A DNA stretch of 64,000 bases from Zhengitettix transpicula. Taxonomy: Eukaryota; Arthropoda; Insecta; Orthoptera; Tetrigidae. Every line of letters starts with the position of its first letter. Position 1 is the first letter of the stretch. The stretch is taken from NCBI GenBank assembly GCA_037074705.1, contig CM073590.1, positions 7,394,001 to 7,458,000 on the forward strand, given 5' to 3'. Positions 32,767 to 44,440 of this stretch are shown piece after piece. Made by a program: the position numbers and the translations under genes. Below the pieces are notes generated by a model. The model searched no databases. It was not told the origin of the DNA and saw nothing but the letters and a program-made list of their open reading frames with translations.

Positions 32767-33442
32767 TGTAATACTAATTAGAGGCCAGTAATTATTTAAA
32801 TCGTTGGATTGTTTAGCGGTACCATTTTCAAAGACAACAATGTGTCGGCGGGCTTTGTTGTGAGCCGCTAGCACTGTCTGAGGCCAGTCTGGCTGATATT
32901 ATAGTAGGGAGCGGAACATTGAGAGAGAACGAACAGCGTGGCCCAAGTTTAAAATTCAACCGAGAGAGTTATAAGTTTTAATCCAAGTATAAAGTCCGTA
33001 CAGAGAGATACTTTGTAAAAATCAAACCGCAAAGCAGAATCAAATATTTAACGCCATACTCAGATTCATTCGCGTACCGAAATCAACATTTTTCCACATA
33101 AAACGTTGAGTAACAATATGTCCGGCTGAGAACCCGGAGGTGAAGCAGATCGAGTTCCCGGAGGAAAATCCAATAACTACGACCGTATGTTTGACCATCA
33201 AGTGTAGAATCTGTGATTCATGGCTTTTAAGTGAAAAACGTGTCTCCCAAGCCCGAAACTAAGTCTGGTACCAGCAGGACATTTCGTAAGTAGAAACCAA
33301 ATTAATTAAGTTTGTAAGCGATAGTTAAAGTTATTCGTCAGATTTCGTTCGTCTCATGTTTGGTTTTGGATTTTTAATTACTTAATTTATAAAATTCATT
33401 TGTTTTGTTCTTATCAAGCCAAGATTAAGTTAAATCATTACA
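32767..33442 (+). mobile_element. Solo LTR, diverged copy D
   Basis: It begins TGTAATACTAATTAGAGGCC and ends AAATCATTACA, flanked by ATATAT on the left and ATATAG on the right. Near the 3' half it shares with copies A to C the blocks GTGTAGAATCTGTGATTC, GGTACCAGCAGGAC, GTAAGTAG and GTCAGATTTCGTTCGTCTC in the same order. At 676 bp it is shorter than the other copies and its 5' half has diverged (GGCGGGCTTTGTTGTGAGCC and similar). No primer binding site or coding sequence follows, so it is a solo LTR of a sub-family. Confidence 0.65.
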
Positions 33443-35770
33443 ATATAGTTAAATTTAATGTTTGTTTCTACTCAATGCCACATCCATATAAAATATAATG
33501 TAAAATTAGTAAATAATAAACAAACAATAGTGATGATACGTTACAGCATCATAGTAAAAAGGTTTTAAGTTTACATAAATTCAGATTAAAATGGAATCAG
33601 AGTGGTTGATACTAAGAAAATACTTTATACCCTGGAATTTATTAAAAATGTTAAATGATCTCTAAAAATGTTAATATGGGAAATTTGTTAAACTGCTTAG
33701 ATATTAATTGACCCAAACTTGTACAATAGAATATAAAAAAATAATCTAAGAAAAACATTCTTTCCGGAGATTTAGGTGAGGTAGTTGGACCAATGAATCA
33801 TTATAACATATGTAATTGAATATAGGAATTATAGCTGGAAATACTAATCTTGTTATTAGTTGTTCTATGGACCCCATTCAGTATTTATGTTCTTCCCCTG
33901 ACTCGTAATTTACTAGAGTTTTGGAAGCTTTAATCGGATGATGAATGTGAATTCGATAACCAGTTTGTATCAATTGGACGCTGTTTAGGAACGTAATAAC
34001 AGGTCTCAAAGAAAAGTATATAAGATTAAGAACTTAATGTTTATCCCGGGACAAAATCAAATTCGAGGAAAAGGGAGACTTGTTTCTCCTATTCTTGACC
34101 GAGATTGTCTGCAGCAGATTACTGCAGTATTCAAAAGAGTTTAATTAAATACGTAAACGGATACCTATCTACAGATGTCCTGCGGCAAGGTGAGAAGATT
34201 TCGTTTTGCAAACAGCCGCCTCGTCTCTCAACGGGAGATAAATTGTGTTCTGAAAAAGTTAGCAGGTCTGTGTCGTTTTATTACCACTTTATTAAGATAA
34301 ACAAGTAGAGACCCTCTCTGAGAAATTATTTACATTTCTCCTCATTATAAAACTCCTTTTTGTAATCTTCCTGGGGCACTCGAATTAGGCCATTATTAAG
34401 CGGCAAGAGAGTTGTCTGGAAAATTCTGCAAATGGGATCAGTAAAATGAGGTGATCGATGACAAAATTTATTTCTCCATAGACATTTTTTTGGTAAATCA
34501 TATTATAATTCTAATATTTACATTTAGATAATGTATTTACATTATTCACTAGGAAAGAAATTTTGATAAAAATCCATATTGTAACACATTTTAATGAGAT
34601 GTACAAAGTTTTGCTGTGTGTAAATATGACGAAAGCTGATTTAATTATTCACAAATGGACGTTGCTCAGTTTTTATTCATGTCCGTTATTTAGCGAGAGA
34701 GGTAGAACTTTCATATGCCCACACTAGCTTTTTATATTTACAAGAATCTCAGTATATTTAATGGACAACAATTTTAAAAACAATAAAACTGTTTATAACA
34801 TAGCTTGAGATTCGTGGTGTCATAAACTTCTAAAAAATTACCTTAGAGAATCCTTTTCCATAAAATTCTCTCTATTTATTTATTGGAAATATTTAAAATC
34901 GGTTTTGTAATGAAAATCTAAATTCATATCAATCTAATGGTAAGTCAAATAAAGTAATATAATATCACAAATTCGTAAATATTTGCCTATAAACCAGCAG
35001 TTTTTAACACAAGGTTCAGAGAGAAGGAAAAAAAGAAATAATGGACTCCTTCACACAAAGATTAAATGTGATATAATTAAAAACGTACAAATTATAAAAT
35101 CGCCGTGCACAGTTATACGAAGGATACATTGACATCAAATTGAAATATACGAATAGATGTTATTGTTTAATAAGGCCAGCCCAGTTTACATCAATGTTAC
35201 AATTGTAAACAGAATGTATTATAAGCAATGTTATTAAAAAATTTAAGACGAATAGGAACCAAAAGATAGAATTGCAAATAGCGTTACTCAACCTTTGTTC
35301 ATTCCACAGATGCACAATACTTTACACAAGTATAATTAATCTTCTATAATATTAAAATTTTTAAAAATATTTTATAATTCATCTGATAAAAACATAATGT
35401 AGTACAAACTAATTAATTAAATATGAATTTAAACACAAAATCATAGTAAACTTGTAGCACTAAAATCAATTAGTTAAAAATCTATTATTACTTAATTAAA
35501 TAGCAATCAATTCATATGGGAATTAGATACACACTTCGAATGAGTTAAATACGTTTTTACTTTGCGTGGCACCTGTGGAACTGTACGGGAAATCACGTCA
35601 AGACCTTAACAAATTCCAGTGAGATGACAGTTTCCTTCAATTGACGCTAGAAAAATCCTTAAATATAACGTATATTTATCAATTCACAACATAATTTATA
35701 AATTACTACTGAGAAGGAACGATGTACAGATATGTGCTGTATTATGAATTTTGTAATTATTATTTGTTTA
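33443..35770. other. No gene recognised
   Basis: About 2.3 kb of AT-rich DNA. A 67-codon plus-strand frame at 34105-34308 lies in a slightly GC-richer patch (CTGCGGCAAGGTGAG and following) but has no known domain. Confidence 0.4.
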
Positions 35771-36200
35771 GGGTAACAGGCTTCATGAGGGTAATCCACA
35801 ATGGTGGCAACTCCCCTTTAATAGCATAGGAAGGGATTTGAAAGGGGGGATGTGGAAGGGTAGCCAAGGGTTAACTAGGGCCCCCGGGCAATGGTTTAAG
35901 GATCCTACCCGGCAATTCGCCTAAAAGTGATGCAGTAAAACCTGCATCAGGTAGGTCGGGCATTTGGTACTTGTCCCACGCCCTTCCGATAGAAGGAGAG
36001 GATGGTAGCAACTCCCCTTTAATAACATAGGAAGGGATTTGAAAGGGGGAATGCGGAAGGGTAGAGGAAGGTAGGCAGTGGTTAACTAGGGCCCCCGGGA
36101 TATACATTAAGGATCCTAAACACCATTCGCCTAAAAGTGATGCAAGACAAAACCTGCATTAGGTATTTCGGCCATTGGGTACTTGTCCTACGCCCTCCCT
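35771..36200 (+). repeat. Repeat R, tandem pair
   Basis: Two copies of the repeat seen at 18378-18617 lie in tandem with a period of about 201 bp (ATGGTGGCAACTCC at 35801, ATGGTAGCAACTCC at 36002). Each holds GGGATTTGAAAGGGGG, AACTAGGGCCCCCGG, GGATCCTA, GCCTAAAAGTGATGCA and a CATCAGGTA- or CATTAGGTA-like block. The second copy has a small insertion (GAGGAAGGTAGGCAGT). Minus-strand frames across the unit are by-products. Element class unknown. Confidence 0.75.
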
Positions 36201-36305
36201 ATGGCGGGAGAGGGATTTTCTTTAGGGTCGCAGCATTTCCTTCTCCGTTCCTCGACCATTTTAGGAGGCTGTTGGCTGACTGTTCCAATGTCGTAAAAAC
36301 TGTAG

Positions 36306-36336
36306 AAGATGGCGGTTCCAGCAATCGAAACGTTGC
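36306..36336 (+). repeat. Hairpin cassette (GAAGATGGCGG ... GAAACGTTG)
   Basis: A lone copy of the cassette: GAAGA, then TGGCGGTTCCAGCAAT, then CGAAACGTTGCG. It is not visibly part of a fold-back. The surrounding GC-richer stretch (36200-36400) may be the rest of an element. Confidence 0.4.
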
Positions 36337-36399
36337 GACAAACCGGAGTCGATGCCATGTTGGAAACCCGAGAACTCTTCATCCACTTCATACACTGTC

Positions 36400-36949
36400 T
36401 TAATCTACTGTCTTTCGTTGGATTATATTGTAATGTTCAATTTTTAAAAAAAGAGATAAATATTCGCAGGCAGATGTTTCTACTTCGTTGACGTCATACC
36501 GCTCAGCAGCTCGCAGGTTTTTATAAATACAAACCAACACAATTAGCTGATTTATTAATGCGGATGATAGGACAAAAAAAAAACAAGGTTTTCAACTCGC
36601 CAAGTTTTATAAATTCACACACAAAATATTGATTAACACTGAAATAGCAGATTTAACCATATAATATAAAAAAAATTCTTTAACTTTCTTTGGTGCTAGC
36701 AGGTTGACACCAAATAATTTTATAACACCACGGAAGTTATAACATGAATTTAAGAAAAATATTATTTTGGCTTTAATTTATATTTTGAATTTATGAGACC
36801 TCTCTCGCTCATCAGTCAAAAAAACAGGACGTTTGAGATTTTACTGCACATTATTGAGATTGATTAAGATATTCAACAGAAAAATTAAAATTATGAATCT
36901 CATATCTTACAGTTGAAAAATGGTGACTGTTTCAACTCGGCTCCCACAC
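36400..36949. other. No feature recognised
   Basis: AT-rich spacer. Confidence 0.35.
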
Positions 36950-37425
36950 GGTAAATTGACGCACTCTTTGATCAGGGAAGGCTCCTTTGTGACGTATCCG
37001 CCTCGATGTAGTTTTCTGCCCCCAAAAAGAGCTACGTGGAACTGTTTTCATCATAGGTGTTGGCCAGCCTCCTCACCATAGAATGGTATAATTCGTCACG
37101 TGCGAATTACTGCGTAGTCGACTCCAGACCGCTCCTCTCAGTTTTCTACCTATGACTTTGAGCTGAATTTCAGACATTTATGTGGCATCTTCCTGATGTA
37201 CACGGATAAATGAAACTCTTAAAAATTTTTCACTGGAAATTTGTTGTTTAATGGTTATTCCGTCGCTCGTGACCTTGCTCGCTGAGTGTTCTGCGCGTTG
37301 GCTTGCTCTGGTGCTGCTGGTTCCAAGAATCTCATAACTCACCAATTACATAATTTCTATTAATAGCGGCACCGAAAAATTAGCCAGTAAAAATGTTTGT
37401 TTCATTTAATGTAAGTGGCGCCAAG
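36950..37425 (+). other. GC-richer block ending in GGCGCC (possible LTR leader)
   Basis: A moderately GC-rich region (36950-37330) is followed by CAATTACATAATTTC (TTACA end-like) and then, at 37413, GTAAGTGGCGCCAAGG. That phrase resembles the TTTGGCGCCAAGGTG found at about 44387 on the opposite strand and may be a primer binding site of another LTR family. No second LTR or protein is visible. Confidence 0.25.
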
Positions 37426-37429
37426 GCAT

Positions 37430-37627
37430 AAATATTCATATGTCGCTAATCAGTACCTAACCGTAAATTATTACAATATTAACAAAACTTACAATAAATT
37501 AATTTAATATGCAAGTAATTAAAAAACATCAATATCTATCTGTCGTTAATCAGTAACTATCCGTTAATTATTACAATATTAACCAAATTTACAATAATTA
37601 ATTTAATATGCAAGTCATTCAAAAAAA
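37430..37627 (+). repeat. Two-unit tandem repeat, period 100 bp
   Basis: TGTCGCTAATCAGTACC at 37441 recurs as TGTCGTTAATCAGTAAC at 37541. The rest of the units (ATTATTACAATATTAAC, TTACAATAA, TTTAATATGCAAGT) also match. Non-coding. Confidence 0.85.
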
Positions 37628-38240
37628 TTAATTTTTTACATTCACTATTTTCCTACATATTCATAAATACATATGTAATAATAATAATTAAATTTAATTA
37701 CACCGATGTTAATAATGTCTCCACTAATAACATCACGTTAATTAGTATGCAGGACTAATAAGTGGCTCATAAACTACCATTAAGATATATTGTGGAATGT
37801 AAAATTTTCAGTAAGCTGTTCTATTGCATGATTTTTGCATAATCATATTCCAGTCGTGAGACTTGATATGAGACCTCTGTCAATACTGGAACAAAATTAT
37901 ATTAAAATAACTCACTTGGTGGGCAAAATCGAAGAGTAGTAAATAAAAATTTCGTATGTGTTTTCAACTGGTTTTTATTTTCTGCCGTATTATTTAAACC
38001 AGATTTAATGTTATTCATTATATATAAAAAATGGAAAACAACGGATTACTAGATTATTAGTCATTTCGTACTTCTGAAAAGTTTGTGTCTCGCGTAAAAC
38101 ACGTTTTACCTTACAAGTCACTATATTTTGGCAATAGGCCATATCATCGCCTGCGTAAGTTGTGTAAGGCACTATAATATTTTATTCTCAAGTGCCTTGT
38201 CGAGTAAATGTTGTCCCATTTTCAATAGTGTCATTGTGGG
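37628..38240. other. No feature recognised
   Basis: AT-rich spacer. Confidence 0.4.
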
Positions 38241-38612
38241 ATCCAGTTTTTCATGTGCCTATCTTATTTGGAAAGTGAGGTTTGGAAGTTGAAGATGTAT
38301 CCTGTTCACATTTCGCAGAAACGAATTACGGTAGTAGAAACTCTCATCTGGGGAGCTTCTCAGAGACTGACTTGCAAAGCTGTCGTGGGCGAAGCGGAGG
38401 TTCAACGCCCGGGCAGAGTGCATTCCGCGGGGCGACCACCCACACAATACCGCTTCGAACAAGTTGCACTTGTGACCCGTTTGCTAGGTGTAACAGGCAA
38501 CGCAATGCCGGTGCAATTGCTTAATTTGAGACACTTCAAATGTTTAAAATGTCAGAAATCAGAACGAAGTTGTGAACTGCGATGCATCTCACCAGAACCT
38601 GAAAGATAAGCC
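38241..38612 (+). other. GC-richer segment with 118-codon frame
   Basis: The plus-strand frame 38253-38609 is open for 118 codons across a CpG-containing core (38340-38530). Frames are also open on the minus strand (38259-38462) and in another plus frame (38282-38524). The peptide ends with a C-L-K-C ... C-E-L-R-C arrangement, but no zinc-finger spacing is convincing. Candidate exon or conserved non-coding element. Confidence 0.3.
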
Positions 38613-39170
38613 TCAAAATTATAACTTTTCTCATTATTTTAGTATAATAAGAAATGTTTGTGAATTTATATTAAAAGTCATATTTTTACAATTTCTGTAA
38701 ACATTCAATTTTTTCGACAAGGGGGAAAATTCCGTTGATCTGTTCCTTGGTTTTCTCAAATCATTCAGACTGATCGGAATATTACTCACCTACCTCGCTA
38801 CATAAAGTTAACAATACAGTTCCTGTATTAGCATACCTCAATGATTGGTACATCCAAAGAACTGAAAATTCTAACGATTCCAAACGCTACAATGCTATAT
38901 GACCATATTAATTCCCAGAAAATATAAATTACACAGATTAATAATCTCCTGATTCAGTATTTTGAAATAAAGTATTTTGTATTAATTATTTCAGTGATCA
39001 TCAGTGAAGAGACACCAATATATTTAAAACTTCATTAGTTCTATAGCGTACTTCGTAATTGTTGTGACGTGTTGGATATTCCTTCAACATTAGTAGTGGC
39101 CGGTCGTCTTGTAATCTATTTGAACTTAAACTTGCTAAATTCTTCAGAAATAACCAACTTAGGTACAGGT
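38613..39170. other. No feature recognised
   Basis: AT-rich spacer. Confidence 0.4.
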
Positions 39171-39478
39171 GGAGCCAAGTTAACAGACAAAATTAAGTAA
39201 TAAAATAAATACCACACAAAGTTTCTGCAATCCTAGTTGCTTTCGTGAGGTTATTCAAAACGCAAGAGCCGCAGGAACGACAGCGTACAAACCATGTTGA
39301 TAAACACAAAAGCCATTTCTTTGATTTTATTTGAAAAAAGCTTTTGAGTTAGTCACCTGGTTTGTGCGGTGTGTCGTCTATTTCGGAATTTGCATTTTGA
39401 TTCACCTGACGAAAGAACACAAGGACAGCAGAAACGTTGTAATCACTTATTTTTGTCTGTTAAATTGGCTACTTCTTT
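39171..39478. mobile_element. PLE-derived fold-back, 308 bp
   Basis: The left arm (GGAGCCAAGTTAACAGACAA, then ATACCACACAAAGTTTCTGC) and right arm (CTGACGAAAGAACACAAGG then CAGAAACGTTGTAATCAC and GTCTGTTAAATTGGCTAC) are inverted copies of the PLE terminal repeat. About 120 bp of unrelated spacer lie between them with no GIY-YIG coding. It may be a non-autonomous derivative or a PLE deleted to its ends. Confidence 0.75.
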
Positions 39479-40109
39479 TAGCACAGACGCTTTACATTTT
39501 ACAATCATTGAGGTAAGTTTATACTGAACTGTATTGTTCACTTTATGTAGCGAAGCAGGTCAGTAATATTCCGATCAGTCTAAATGGTTTGAGAAACCAA
39601 GGAACAATAAAGTGCAGATCAACGTAATTTTCCCCCTTCAGGGCACCACCTGAGGCACCTTGTTGAAAAAATTGAATTGTTACAGAATTGGTAAAAATAT
39701 TACTTTTAATATAAATTCACAAACATTACTTTACAATTTACAATTTATATACAATTTAACTAATTTTCATTTCTAACTAAATTTAAGTTATTTATTAGCA
39801 TAAAAAGTGCGTCCTATTTTTTGCCGTCTATTAAATTAAATTAAATTTCTCTTAATAGTTGGGATAAAAATAACAAAAATACGCACATTTGAATTTTGTT
39901 ATGCTTTCTGTTTTCTGCAGTATTAGATATTTAATTAAACCACTTTGAATAACAATAATAACCTCCTGTGATGACAGATGTTAATTCACATGAGGCAACG
40001 AACGCATAATAGTTTCAAGTCACTGCTAACTCGTAACAAAACATGAAGAAGGCGTAAAGGTTGCTTGAAAATTCCACTCTTTCCAAACGCTCACGGGCAA
40101 GTTTTACAA
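39479..40109. other. No feature recognised
   Basis: AT-rich spacer. Confidence 0.4.
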
Positions 40110-40365
40110 GTAAGTCATCTGATTCGTTGAAGGGAACGTTCCGAGGGTGCGGTCAGCCGAAGACTCGGCGTGGGTGTTTGTTCTGCATGAACTTTGTTTA
40201 ATTAAGTCGTGGAAGGCATATGTCTTGTTAGGAGAATTGATTACTTCTGTTCAACGGCGAGTGCAGAGACAAGGCCTTCAAACTCATTACATTTTGCTGA
40301 GAAGAGGTTATGGTTCAGATGTACAACTTCGTTATTATGCTAAACCACTTACTCTGGTTTAATTA
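40110..40365 (+). other. GC-richer unique segment
   Basis: About 250 bp of more balanced composition with a 71-codon plus-strand frame (40147-40362). The segment contains TTTGTTTAATTAAG, a possible forkhead or homeodomain-type site, but single sites of this kind are common by chance. No protein family recognised. Confidence 0.25.
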
Positions 40366-40860
40366 AATAAACAGATTAATTTTCATGTTCACATTAGCCT
40401 AATGCTGTACAGGAGAATATTGTAATATTCATACTCCGGTCAAAGTGATGAGACTAATAAAGAAAAACATCACAGTTAAATTCATCACTAAAATATTAAT
40501 ATTCATTTATGTACGTTAACAAGTTATCAATGACGAGCTATCCGCATCCAGAAAAAATTGAGGTTCAAATAAAAAATAATTTCTTCTACTGTTGGTAGAA
40601 GTCTTTAGGTGTAAAAATTGCTTAAAACTAACAAATAACCACTCGTATATTTGGAGCGTTACAACGAAATTACGTAGATATAAGAGCGTCATACATGTTA
40701 ATTAATGACTTCATGCCACTTTGTATATTTATGGTATTATTATTTGGCAATATTATTCTGGTTCCTATAGCTATGATATTTGAGCTCTTTTTGCTTCAAT
40801 TTTTGTTTCAATCTCGTTTTTTTATCACTACGAATATTTTTGATCATTAATATCTTTGTT
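40366..40860. other. No feature recognised
   Basis: AT-rich spacer. Confidence 0.4.
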
Positions 40861-41300
40861 ATCATATATGTATATATATACATATACATCTAAACACTAT
40901 ACAACTATATAATAACACTTTATGGGTGCCCGACGTTGCCCGGGTTCTCAAAATTAAACTCAGCAACACCCATAACCCTGGACATTCCTTCAATATCTGT
41001 TGTTTTTGCTTTATTTTTATGTAATGTCCGTCCACCTCCACCCCAAACGGTGCCTCACTGCTATGCCGAAAGAGGTTGAAATTATACACAAACAAAATCG
41101 GGAGAAATATTACTGAGTTGATTGACCCCGAAAAATATCGCAATTTATCGGCCGTTTAACATATTTGAAAATTTCTACCTCTGACTGGGGCTGTTAGTCA
41201 CTTCTTACCCCAACAGTGTTTTGTACGAAATTTGGTCAAATTTGCTCCTCTGATGTAGATTTGTGTACGGAACACACACCCAAATAATCTATTTTACTTA
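40861..41300. repeat. Probable unclassified dispersed repeat
   Basis: A TA-rich start is followed by GTGCCCGACGTTGCCCGGG and later by phrases (AAATTTGGTCAAATTTGCTC and similar) that read like the non-coding ends of widespread arthropod repeats. No second copy in the window and no coding sequence confirm this. Confidence 0.3.
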
Positions 41301-41680
41301 TTAGATTTTATTTGATAATAACAGTTTATTGATGGTGAAAAATAAATAGCATTTGGAATTAAGAATTTTTATGTATATACTTTTTATTTCTATTAAATTT
41401 TAACGTAGCACATTGAATCTCTCCGAGTCTGTTGGAATCTGATGTATAATCAATATTTGATAAAATGGACGTGTGGGAGTAGTTCCAATATTGAATATTT
41501 TCCCGTGGATTTCTGGTTGCAGGTGAGCACCAGCCTTTCAATTAATTAAATTTGTATAATAGGAGAAAAATTAATGAGCAGTTATCGTAACAAAGTAGTG
41601 CTTATATCTTTCGTTTAAAATAATATTTAGGTTAGGTCATTTTGAGGAATGAATTATATTTAATTTGATAACATGAAATA
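41301..41680. other. No feature recognised
   Basis: AT-rich spacer. Confidence 0.4.
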
Positions 41681-41775
41681 TATCCAAATACAGACAAAAG
41701 AAGTAAGGATTGAAATACCAAACAACGTTTCTGGAAACTTTGTTCCTTCCTCAGGTGCCAAGAAACTTAAACAAA
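41681..41775 (-). mobile_element. PLE terminal repeat, single arm
   Basis: The plus strand reads CAGACAAAAGAAGTAAGG, AATACCAAACAACGTTTCTG and CTTCCTCAGGTG, matching one arm of the PLE fold-backs. No inverted partner follows within several hundred bases. Confidence 0.7.
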
Positions 41776-43194
41776 GTTTTTAATTTTAGTTTCTATGTTT
41801 GCTAACTTTTTTGATTATTATTATTTGAGTTGTGTTTATTAATTATTTCAATAACGTGAATATTTCATTTTAATATTTTATTTGGTTACTCAGGTGAGTT
41901 TTCTCACAGTTTTTTTTAGAAATAAGATTTAAAATAAACGTTGAATCTATAATCGTTCTCCCTGTCTCTGTATTTGTGTGTGTGAATTCGTTCTAGCTTC
42001 AAGTTTTAACATATATCATTGATTAATGACGTTGTTCAGATTTTCTAACTACATGGAGGATAATTGACAATCCAGGGCATTTTAATTTCGATGGTATTCA
42101 GAGACCGTCTTTTTCAATGAAGTAGATACTGTATCTAGGTTCAAGTAAAATGTAGACATACGCATCTAATGTATTTGATATAGTCTATCACAGATTGAGT
42201 AGACCACAAAAGCTATTGACAATCTATTTTTATCGTTCAACGAAATTATAATTGAACATATATAACCTAATTCCAGTTTTTAATTTTAGTTTCTGCGTTT
42301 ACTAATTTTGTTCTATTATTATTATTTTATATTTTATTTTCATCTTTACCATTCAAATTTTCTTATCAAAATAAGCTGAAGAAACATCAGAATAATATTA
42401 CCGCAGATTGTATATTTTATGCTGTAATATGGAATTTTGGAGTTTTATTTAGTTGGTTCCGGAAGACCATATATTTAAGACATGGCCACAGCTTCAATTT
42501 ATGTATCGGAGTGATGATCGGACCTGCAAAAGAATGATTTTTCCCTCGAGCGGAAACAGCTGTTCAGCGATGGTGTTGCGTTCTAGATGTTCGATTATCT
42601 GTTATTCTTTTACTCGCCCGCTGGGAGTCACAAAATCTTACCACAGAAATTTATTTTTAACTTACTGTTAGATGTAATACAACATTGCCAATTTACCACA
42701 TCTAATTTTATCACTAGCACTATGGGGTTGATATTCGCCAGTTTGATATTAATTACGTCACATAGAAATAAAAGTGTAGGATAGATTTCGGATTGTGTTA
42801 TTTATATGCTAAAAAAGTACTTCAATTCACATGGTAACCTTCTCTTTTAATTTTTCTTTAAGAATTTTTTTCCCATTTATTGAATATTATTTCCCGAACT
42901 GAATAAATTGTAATAATTTTTAATACATTGACGTAAATAAAATGTAAAGGAAATGTGAATATTATTCACATTTCTCGCGTAAAAATTATCCGCTCACATT
43001 AATTAAATTAAATTTTTAAATTTAAATAAAGTGAACACAACCTCCAAGAAATTGGTTTTTCTTTGAAGGATCAGGGTATAGAAATGTCGATCAAGCCAGA
43101 AATCGATCGCAAGACCTTCGCTAAATACTAGCATTACTAAATACTAAGCCGCTTTATATATGCTTCATTATATTATTATTGAATCATATTCTAC
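41776..43194. other. No gene recognised
   Basis: AT-rich. Two similar 60-bp stretches (about 41775-41840 and 42275-42340, both AGTTTTTAATTTTAGTTTCT followed by TTATTATTATT) form a weak direct repeat 500 bp apart. A GC-richer patch at 42460-42610 has a 72-codon frame with no known domain. Confidence 0.4.
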
Positions 43195-43317
43195 AAAGCC
43201 TAATTTTAGGACTTCAATGAAGAATGGATATTGTGAGTAATCATAGATAAAAATATTTAATTCAAGAACAGAACAAATGCTCTCAATCAACTTCATTGAA
43301 GTCTTAAAATTAGGCCT
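43195..43317. repeat. Hairpin / fold-back element
   Basis: The left arm AAAGCCTAATTTTAGGACTT plus CAATGAAG, and the right arm CTTCATTGAAGTCTTAAAAT plus TAGGCC, are near-perfect inverted repeats of about 27 bp around 70 bp. The right arm is followed at once by a tRNA-like segment. Confidence 0.7.
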
Positions 43318-43400
43318 AGACAGATACAGCTCAGTAGTTACAGGGACGAAATACGTAGCGGAGGTCCCGCGATCAGTTTATGTTCCGGTCCAGATATTTC
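43318..43400 (+). repeat. tRNA-derived SINE-like head
   Basis: ACAGCTCAGTAGTTACAG resembles a pol III box A (D-arm). About 30 bp later GGAGGTCCCGCGATCAG continues into TTATGTTCCGGTCC, a degraded box B (T-arm) at the right spacing for a tRNA. The T-arm has lost the GGTTCGATTCC consensus, so it is a SINE or tRNA pseudogene and not a functional tRNA. Confidence 0.45.
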
Positions 43401-43929
43401 TAACCTATTCCTTGAATTCAGTTTCATAACCTTTCCAGCTTTATTTTGAATTTAAATTTATTCTTGTATTTAAATCAAACCGTGGCCTCTTATACACGTT
43501 TTAATTTTCATAACTTTCTTAGTTTTAAAATGCACAACATGTTATTATTTCCGTGGCTTGACGAACTTCGACTATATTTAATATTAACATTTCTTTTTAA
43601 CGCATATTTCGTGAAAAGTTTTGAAAACCGCTTATGTATTTATATCATATACATTTCATATACTATAAATATATTTAATAAAATGCTGGTAGGGCTAATT
43701 TTATATGAAAAAAAATAATTTGATTTTGATTGGCTTTAAATTAAATTTATTTATAATTAAGGGTTTACAAAAATTCAACAGGGTCCTTTTATTAATTAAA
43801 TCTAGGTAAATTAAAATTTATTCACTCTTGAGTCTAACCTCAAGGCGTTTTTATGAGACTCTGAACATAAACCGAAAAAAAAGGAAAAGCGGTCGTATGT
43901 GCGGCAGAAATCCCAATTATTTACGTCGC
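43401..43929. other. No feature recognised
   Basis: AT-rich. A hydrophobic 90-codon frame at 43446-43718 encodes mostly F, L, I, Y and N, as expected from composition alone. Confidence 0.4.
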
Positions 43930-44440
43930 AGACAGAAACTCACCTGATCATCTTTTGCCTTCCCCAGGCTAACCAAAAAATATTTACAGGAATTTCTGGC
44001 AGCTTCCTCTTTTACACGTTATAGTCTGCGTAATAATTCTTAGCATCCCTAGATAAATTCTTCTTCCGTCTGTTGAGTCTCTTTTCCTTCTCCGAGTTGT
44101 ACACTTTCTCCCTTCTCAGACTTCCTGACAGATAAGAATTGTCCTGTTTCCTCGCTTGTCCACCTTCCAGCTTGACTCTCATCGTTTCCCACCAGAGGGT
44201 GTAAACCTCTTCTCGTGTTTTATTTCAACCAATCTGCGTCGACTTCACACTTTCTTACTCACGTCTTTTGGAAGGGTTGACCTTCGGGGATTATGGTCAG
44301 GTCACTAGCCCTGACGCAGAGTTCTCCCATAATTAGCCACTTTTTTCTTAAGGCACGGTTTCTCTTCGACAGCCCGTCACCTTGGCGCCAAATTTTATGG
44401 CCGTAATTTCCAACAAGTCGCAGCTCGGCTCTGGGTCCAA
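43930..44440 (-). other. LTR-leader-like or 5' exon-like segment
   Basis: Read on the minus strand, GGACCCAGAGCCGAGCTGC is followed by ATAAAATTTGGCGCCAAGG, a primer-binding-site-like phrase. Then comes about 400 bp of purine-rich, largely non-coding leader. It ends GATGATCAG followed by GTGAGTTTC at about 43945, a strong splice-donor match. The pattern fits an LTR element leader with a donor site, or a 5' untranslated exon. No gag frame or second LTR was seen. Confidence 0.35.

Noticed and set aside
35871..36107. 78-codon minus-strand proline-rich frame
   Set aside because: It is the antisense of the tandem repeat R and follows repeat periodicity.
37441..37627. CRISPR-like array
   Set aside because: Only two long diverged units with no short repeat-spacer pattern, in a eukaryotic context.
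43446..43718. Hydrophobic 90-codon frame resembling a membrane protein
   Set aside because: F/L/I/Y/N-rich composition is what AT-rich DNA encodes by chance.
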